Shown here piece after piece: positions 15,799 to 21,458 of a stretch of 21,458 nucleotides of DNA (the first letter of the stretch is position 1; each line of letters starts with the position of its first letter). Where the stretch lies: contig BFEA01000821.1 of the NCBI GenBank assembly GCA_003427395.1, positions 343,100-364,557 on the forward strand. Direction: 5' to 3'. Both the position numbers and the translations under genes were made by a program. Source of the DNA: Chara braunii. Its lineage: Eukaryota; Streptophyta; Charophyceae; Charales; Characeae. The notes beneath the pieces are model-generated. The model was not told the DNA's origin. It ran no database searches and was given only the letters and a program-made list of their open reading frames with translations.

Positions 15799-15826
15799 CG
15801 GGCCAACACTATATAAGACTGGCCCG
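15799..15826 (+). promoter_or_regulatory. TATA box within a hairpin, probable LTR promoter
   Basis: tatataa (15810-15816) lies between perfect 7-base inverted repeats CGGGCCA (15799-15805) and TGGCCCG (15820-15826). Together with the upstream tandem repeats this resembles an LTR U3/R boundary. No primer binding site was recognised downstream. Confidence 0.4.
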
Positions 15827-16050
15827 CCCTGCAGGTAGGGGGAGAGAGACTGCACAGGCACTCGACGTGCACTTCTACCGGCAGGGAGTAGTCTTCAGCG
15901 CTAGGCGCTAGAAGGAGGTAGAGTTGTGTTGGAGGGAGACAGAGATTGGGCGGAGGCCAGGGAGACTTACCTGCAGCGCCATAGCTCCAGCTCGCCATTG
16001 AGGTACCTGCAGCACAGCGCCATCATCACAGGTTAGTACCTGGCACTTGG

Positions 16051-16052
<2 letters not shown>
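15827..16052. other. Sequence downstream of the TATA box, unassigned
   Basis: No coding sequence is recognised. The phrase acctgcagc recurs near 15970 and 16003, and donor-like aggta/ggtta sites occur. It could be R/U5 and leader of the putative LTR element. Confidence 0.35.

Positions 16053-16110
<58 letters not shown>
16053..16110. repeat. GA microsatellite
   Basis: About 28 uninterrupted GA repeats. Confidence 0.97.
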
Positions 16111-16113
<3 letters not shown>

Positions 16114-17526
16114 TTTCTTCTTCCTCTTCTCAGTTCATCATCTCTCTCTTACCCTCTCGCTACCTGACTTCACTGCACCAGCAGACTACGAGAGTGAGAG
16201 TGGTTACTTACAGAGGATACAGGCAGAGGTTGCAACGGGCATGTGGCCCAGGATCTGATTCGACATTTTTTGAGGCAGGCATTGTTTGGACATCGGCAAG
16301 GGACTATTTTGGACTTCGCTATTGCGATCTTGGTCTTCTCCCTCGCCTCCATCTTCGTCCTTCCTCCCCTTCCATCTCTCATCCGTGGTATCTCCCCGTG
16401 TGTGTGTAAAGGGAGGGAGCTTCTTCTGTGTATGTGGTCCCTCCTCTTCTTCTCACATGTGTGATGTATGATGGGATGTCGTGACAGTCCAGGTCAGGTC
16501 AGGACTTATCTCAAAGTCTTCCGCTATGCTATCAAATGCCATTTTTTCATGTATCGGAATGTACCTTGTCTGTTGATGTTTCACTAGCAGTACATTGTCC
16601 ATTCAGTCCTTTTCATCACATTGCGGATCCTTGGCTGAACACATAGCCCAACTGGGCATGTAACACATGAGGTGGGTGTAAGTAGATCCGTCTGTTGGAC
16701 AACCTGCCCTCTGCTGCCATTGCCACAATAGTTCCTCTACAAGTGCGTTCCTTCGTGCAATCCCCTCTTCTGAGGCTCCTATCTGGGTGGGTTGTTCACC
16801 CCCACCAGCATAGAGCCGTTAGCGAAATAGAAGGGCGGCAGTAGGATCACACTGCTCAGATCTCGACTTAGCGCTGACCAATACAAGAGGGTCTACAAGG
16901 ACTATACTGGCACTGCTAGCAGAAGCCTTAATATCACTTCCGCTAGTAGAGACAGAGATCTATAGCACTCAAGAAAGCAGAAGATAAGGAATCTAGAGGG
17001 AAGCAGAATCGGAAAATGAGGGACACAAGAGGACAAGGGAGGAATGCTACAGGGAGTAGGAAGCAGGACTGTTACAGCAGTCTAAGGGACGGGGTTAGGG
17101 CTGTAAGACCACCAGTACCCCGACGGCCATATATCGGCCGTCAGAGAATATAAAGCAGAATCGTTTCCACTTGAATGAATTCTAGATTTCCTGTCCAGGC
17201 CCGTTCATCCGAGCCGCGCCGCGGCTTCTATACAGCCGTGCCTTTTGGAGGTACTAGTGGTCAAAACAGGAATATACAGGTACAGAGGGAAGTATAGTAT
17301 CCCAATATTCTGTGATTGGACAGTAATCGGGATCATACTCTTTAGCAACTCGTCGCAGAAAATCAATGTACTACAATGAGTTGCCCGACCCGTTTCCAAG
17401 GTGGTGGATCTCCCCACAAATAGATGGAGCCTTCGATGCAGGGGACCACCTAGTGGGGAGGATGCTCATATCACCCTGCTAACTTGCGGTAGTAAGTGGA
17501 AAGCATCCTGCCAGATCCAATCTGAC
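16111..17526. other. No gene recognised
   Basis: Open frames here are short and unlike any protein I know. There is a perfect 7-base stem with a 7-base loop at 17122-17142 (gacggcc/ggccgtc), followed at 17150 by tataaa. Confidence 0.45.
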
Positions 17527-17706
17527 ATCATCATGAAAGACCCAATTGCATGTGCAGAGTCAAAAACAAGCGCGGTAAGGGCTGTCCCATCTTCATAGCT
17601 GATTGTGTCTATTACCTGGAGTCACACTGGAAGCTTGCATGGTCAAGACTTCATAAACCTCAGATTCAGGTTCGCGACTTTCTGCAGCTTGAGTTGCCAC
17701 CTGAGT
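17527..17706 (+). repeat. Inverted duplication, arm 1 (coding-like, unrecognised)
   Basis: On the plus strand one frame reads KGCPIFIADCVYYLESHWKL, then QVRDFLQLELPPE. The reverse strand at 18289-18479 reads KGCPIFVAEWVYDLESHRKL, then QVWDFLHAKLELPPE. The two agree at DNA and protein level, with many differences at third codon positions, which suggests former coding constraint. I do not recognise the family. Confidence 0.65.
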
Positions 17707-17965
17707 GGGGGGGAAAAGCAAAACATTGCGTAAAAGAAGTGATGTATAATATGTCCAGGTTTTCGCTTTCTGCTGGTTGCGATGACTGTCATTGTCTATG
17801 GAGGATGATGCAGGACTCATGAAAATGGAGACCTGTGATGAAGATCTGTGTTAGGCTCTTGTTCTGTGTGTACACGTGTGTGTGTTTCACAGGCAGTGAT
17901 ATTGAGTCTATCGACATATTATTATCATCAATCTGACCGGTGTAATGTAGTCAAAGAGCCAGTAC

Positions 17966-17994
17966 TTTCGAGGCACTTTCGAGGCACTTTCGCC
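17966..17994. repeat. Short tandem repeat, 11-base unit
   Basis: actttcgaggc is repeated two and a half times. Confidence 0.8.
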
Positions 17995-18288
17995 CAGGGC
18001 TCCAAACGCCGTGCGTGCCACAGAAAAATAACAGAGTGGTGCAGGCCTCCTTTTGGCTGGCGGCACCAGCCATTCGCTCTGGCAGGCAGTGGCAGCCAAT
18101 CCCCGAGATTTGCAGCAGCATGCAAGGTGTGTCGGAGAAAAATGGCTCCGATACTGCTGAACCTAGCGGCTGCCCACCTGTCTAAACTCTGCCCCCACAC
18201 AGGCCAGCCAGGTCTGTGAAGTTTAGCATGGTTTTGAGATCATCATGCCCTCCTTCGGCACATCCAAGCCATCGAACGTATGGAGCTC

Positions 18289-18479
18289 CCTCAGGCGGCA
18301 ACTCCAGCTTAGCGTGCAGAAAGTCCCAAACCTGAAACTGAGCTGTAAGAAGTCTTGAACCTGCAAGCTTCCGGTGGGACTCCAGGTCATAGACCCACTC
18401 AGCTACAAAGATGGGACATCCTTTACAAGGCTTGTTTTTCACTCTTCACCTGGAAATTCAAATTGGTCTTTCATGATGA
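18289..18479 (-). repeat. Inverted duplication, arm 2 (coding-like, unrecognised)
   Basis: Minus-strand counterpart of 17527-17706. The open minus frame continues leftward to 18182 (GAPYVRWLGCAEGGHDDL), a part not matched in arm 1. It could be an exon remnant or a transposon internal region. Confidence 0.65.
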
Positions 18480-19361
18480 AAGTTAGATTGGGTCTGGCAG
18501 CCTGAGGACGCTTGACAACCAACATCTTTGACTTTTTTTGGCGGAGCAGACGTTGGATTACTGATTATGACCGTCACGGAAAACCAGCCGTCCAGTTTAA
18601 CCGCAGCTGATGCTTACAGTCGGGACTGACTGCGGTTGAACTTGGGAAGAATTATCGAACTGTTAGTGTGACAGTGGTCGGTTGCAGACAAAGTGCTGGG
18701 AGGGCTTTCGTATTGAAATCTGTGAGTCTTGGACAGTAGTTTCAATACGAGGACGATCATGGAGAGCGGACTTCCTGATTGACAGTGACATCGATTCCTT
18801 CGACATCAGCAAGTGAAAGAGGTTGGGATTCACCGACATCTGCAAAATTTAATGGGTAATAACTTAATAAGTACTAATAACACCCATCAGCCATGATCAG
18901 AGATCAAGGAAAGAGTGGGATTCACCAAGATCAGCAAATGGGTAATAACACCCATCAGCCATTGGATTCGCCATCAGCAATGGGATCACCATCACGTATT
19001 CGGACGTCGCATTTCGGGCCACGTTGACGCCCGTACTGGCATTGCCGTAATACAGGAGGTGTTTTCTTTCTTTTTTTGAACTGGTTATTTCTTCTTTTTC
19101 AGTTTTAAATTTTAATTGAAAAATGTAATAAATTTTACATTTTTAAGTGTGTCCCAGCTAAACATTGGGCCCTCAGAACGATGAGTTCAGTCACCAATTT
19201 TGTTTCTCAGAACTTTTCAGGAACACGTTTTTTTAACTTTTCATTATTATTTAAGTCTTTAATCCTCCGTGTAACCCCCTTGGACAGCGATGTGTTGGCC
19301 CGAATTGGCCCCATACTTAACCCCTACCCTGGGCCTGACTGCTCTGTCACTTAAATTCCCG
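18480..19361. other. No gene recognised; hairpins and a local duplication
   Basis: Two hairpins (18594-18642, 18708-18750) and a diverged direct repeat at 18825-18894 and 18917-18962 (gggattcacc...cccatcagcca). The part around 19070-19260 is A/T-rich. Confidence 0.5.
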
Positions 19362-19517
19362 TAGTGAGGGACTCAAAGAGTCAGAAGTGTGGCATTTTTA
19401 GTACAGACTAGACATATAGAATCGTTATAGATTATATAAGACCATTAGTAGTGAGGGACTCAAAGAGTGTGGCATTTTTTGTACAGACTAGACATGTAGA
19501 TTATATAAGACCATTAG
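19362..19517. repeat. Tandem duplication, 88-bp unit
   Basis: agtgagggactcaaagag starts at 19362 and again at 19450. Both copies end gattatataagaccattagt. The second copy lacks two short internal stretches. Confidence 0.85.
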
Positions 19518-19644
19518 TCTTGGAGGAATTTTTAATGTTCGTTGCGTGACCCAGGTCGGCGATGGCCTTGAGATGTCATCAGTGAAGCTGAGTGGCCCCA
19601 GCCTCCCCAGCTAACACAGAATAATTATGTAATTCTGGGCATCT

Positions 19645-19722
19645 CATTGTATCTGGATTCGAACTTGGGTCTGATTCATATTTCAACAGTTCGTGGGTGT
19701 TGTACCAACTGAGCTCGGCTCC
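19645..19722 (-). mobile_element. tRNA-derived SINE head (second family)
   Basis: On the minus strand box A is gctcagttgg (19705-19714) and box B is agttcgaatcc (19655-19665). The arms do not fold into a good tRNA, so it is a SINE head or tRNA relic rather than a gene. The 3' body likely runs left through 19518-19644 and perhaps into the 88-bp duplication. It differs from SINE 1 beyond the promoter boxes. No target duplication was found. Confidence 0.55.
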
Positions 19723-19729
19723 TTCAACT

Positions 19730-20670
19730 TGGTTGTCTTGTGTGTTTTCCTTACAGCCTACACTGTCAGTCTGTCTCTCCCTCTACCTCTCACTTCCCCT
19801 CTCGTCCCCTATCATTCTTTGTTCTCCGCATTTGGACTTCTTTGTACTTTTGTGAAGCTTTTCCTTTCTCTCTTTTACTTTTCAAGTTGTCTCTGTGTCC
19901 TGGCATCTTGTGTCGTTGTGTTGTCTGCGTTTACGATAGGGGAAATCGGCTTCTGAAATCGGCACAAGATGTGTCCACTTCTTGACATCTTCATTCATTT
20001 GGCAATTCATTGCTTGGAACTCAGAACTTGGACAGATGATCAGAGATCTGTGTCTTGATAATAGGCCTGGCTCCACTACACACCACTCTACACTACACAC
20101 CACTCTACAATGTCTACATGCATTTGGATGCTTTGTGAACCGCAAACATACAAAACGGTAAGGTTCTCCGCTGCATGGAACTAGTGCAGAAACTGCAAGA
20201 AAGTCATCCAAATGCATGTGGAGTGTTGTGTAATGGAGCGAGGGCCAGTGAGTTGCCTACCCAAAACATTATACAGCACATAATGCTGCAATATCGATCG
20301 TCGTTTTTTTCCTCGTTAAGAATATGTTCTGGACACTGTCAGGTGAAAGTTGTTCGAACTGCCCTATCATGGAGGGCTGTTACCTGTGCATGAAGCTTCA
20401 TTCTGTCGGACAAATGCTATCTAAACCATCATCTTTGCTGTCACGCTCCTGTAAGTGCAATCAGAAAAGAATATAATGTCCCGCTCCCAAGTATTAAATG
20501 ACTACTCGTGAAACAACTCAAGGGATCAAGGCGGAGACAGCAGTAGTCGGGAGAAGGAACCAAGCGTAGGAACCGAGGAAGCCCATAAGGGAGCCAGGGG
20601 CGAGGAAGTGAGCGAGGGAAGACGAGGGGGAGGCTGTGAGCCAAGACATCAGCCTGGGAGCAGAACAGGG
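19730..20670. other. No gene recognised
   Basis: Pyrimidine-rich at 19740-19890. A 15-base inverted repeat lies at 20116-20130/20205-20219. Nothing resembles a known protein. Confidence 0.45.
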
Positions 20671-20676
20671 GAAAAG

Positions 20677-20694
20677 TAGGGTTTAGGGTTTAGG
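20677..20694 (+). repeat. Short telomere-like tract
   Basis: tagggtttagggtttagg carries two and a half TTTAGGG units of the plant telomere type. It is internal to the window and too short to be a telomere. A telo-box function near plant promoters is possible. Confidence 0.6.
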
Positions 20695-20833
20695 CCCTTC
20701 AGGGGTTTTTACGAGGGGCAAAAGAGACAGTAAGCTCTAGGGTTTAAGGACGACAGGCCCGGGGTTTTATTTCCTCAGAAGTTCCCTTTTGATGGTTTTT
20801 AGTTCAGTTCTGAGTTAAACTTTTTGAAGTTGC

Positions 20834-20878
20834 AGTCAATGGCACTCAATGGGACTCAATGGGACTCAATGGGACTCT
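20834..20878. repeat. 10-bp minisatellite
   Basis: actcaatggg is repeated about four times. Confidence 0.9.
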
Positions 20879-21103
20879 GGGCCCGGTTTCCAGCTTAAGC
20901 CTAATGTGGGTGACAAGCCCAGCCTTTTTTCAAGGTTAAGATGTTTGAGGGATTCCTGGCCTCACTGTTTTCCCGAATACTCTAAAGCAAAACCCGGGTC
21001 TCGCGTGACGCGTCCCGCTGAGACCTTTCCCGCGTGGGTCCGGTGCACCGTGGGCCCGGCGCGGTTTTTTGTTAAGGGCCGTTTTGTTTTTTGGGTTGGT
21101 GTT

Positions 21104-21290
21104 GGCGCGGCTTCGTGGGCCCGGCGGGTTTTTCTGTTTACTTCTATTTTTTGGGGGGGCGGTTGGTGTAGGCGCGACTTTATGAATGGGCTCTTTTTTC
21201 ACTACCGTTTTTTTTTGCGCCGCGCCATGGGGGGTCGGTGTCGGCGCGACTTTATGAACGGGCTCTTTTTTCGCTAAGGTTTTGTCGGCC
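21104..21290. repeat. GC-rich tandem repeat, about 67-72 bp unit
   Basis: ggcgcg(a/g)ctt starts at 21104, 21171 and 21243. The last two units are 72 bp apart and closely similar (ggcgcgactttatgaa, then gggctcttttttc). On the minus strand one frame repeats KKEPxHKVAPTPT, but this follows from the repeat and is not evidence of a gene. Confidence 0.8.
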
Positions 21291-21401
21291 ATGTTCAACC
21301 AGGTAGTGAATATTTCCATGTTCTAGCCGAAGATTCATTGGATGTTGCTCATCCTATCGATGGAAGTAGCATGGCGCGAGCCGCGAGGTTGGAGAGTTAT
21401 C

Positions 21402-21402
<1 letters not shown>

Positions 21403-21458
<56 letters not shown>
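21403..21458. repeat. CT microsatellite at window end
   Basis: At least 28 CT repeats run to the last base. Confidence 0.97.

Noticed and set aside
15636-16409. Two 120-residue frames, one at 15636-15998 minus and one at 16047-16409 plus
   Set aside because: One overlaps the tandem array and TATA region; the other begins in the GA microsatellite (Glu-Arg run). Neither resembles a protein.
19645-19722. Functional tRNA gene
   Set aside because: Boxes A and B are present but the acceptor and T stems do not pair properly and no anticodon arm is convincing.
20936-21319. 127-residue minus frame with KVAPTPT repeats as a gene
   Set aside because: It is driven by a GC-rich tandem repeat with no domain, promoter or other support; kept only as a repeat and a low-interest finding.

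Overview
This window looks like nuclear DNA from a land plant or streptophyte green alga. The signs are a plant-type U6 snRNA sequence, a kinase-like domain closest to the plant U-box/receptor-like cytoplasmic kinase group, a coatomer beta-prime type WD40 domain, a short TTTAGGG tract, a plant-style initiator-Met primer binding site and dense plant-style transposons. A charophyte such as Chara is my best guess, but I cannot prove it. The window starts in a T homopolymer and ends in a CT microsatellite, so it may be a whole contig that breaks at simple repeats.

Left third (about 230-8013, minus strand): one old, inactive Ty3/gypsy LTR retrotransposon. Reading right to left it has an LTR edge and tRNA-iMet primer binding site near 8000, a long leader, gag (about 6900-4030), protease (about 3800-3430), reverse transcriptase (about 3340-2682, then 1650-1409), RNase H (1396-890 and about 534 leftward) and the zinc-binding start of integrase (310-228). 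It has frameshifts, stops and an altered catalytic motif. Other elements are nested in it: two related 340/341-bp foldback MITEs (543-883 in RNase H, 4645-4984 in gag), a 1,013-bp element with a 9-bp target duplication (1660-2672 in RT), and a tRNA-derived SINE with a 12-bp target duplication (6115-6477 in gag). The flanking coding sequence resumes across each insertion, which fixes the boundaries well.

Middle (about 8014-13316): intergenic sequence with ACGT-core and TTGAC motif clusters, then the only convincing cellular gene in the window. It is plus strand, about 10092-12504, with no intron visible. It encodes a coatomer beta-prime-like WD40 propeller, then a coiled coil, then a kinase-like domain that lacks the HRD aspartate and has DVD in place of DFG. 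The frames are broken once, inside a tandemly duplicated piece of the coiled coil. Downstream is a U6 snRNA retrocopy with an A-rich tail and a perfect 16-bp target duplication.

Right part (about 13317-21458): repeats dominate. Two copies of a 120-bp tandem array resemble LTR U3 sequence; one is cut at an N (13673) and the other leads to a TATA box near 15810. Two LINE ORF2 3' fragments in opposite orientation lie between them. Further right are a GA microsatellite, an inverted duplication of an unrecognised segment (17527-17706 and 18289-18479), small hairpins and tandem repeats, a second tRNA-like SINE head (about 19645-19722), a short telomere-like tract and a GC-rich minisatellite. I see no convincing host gene to the right of 12504.
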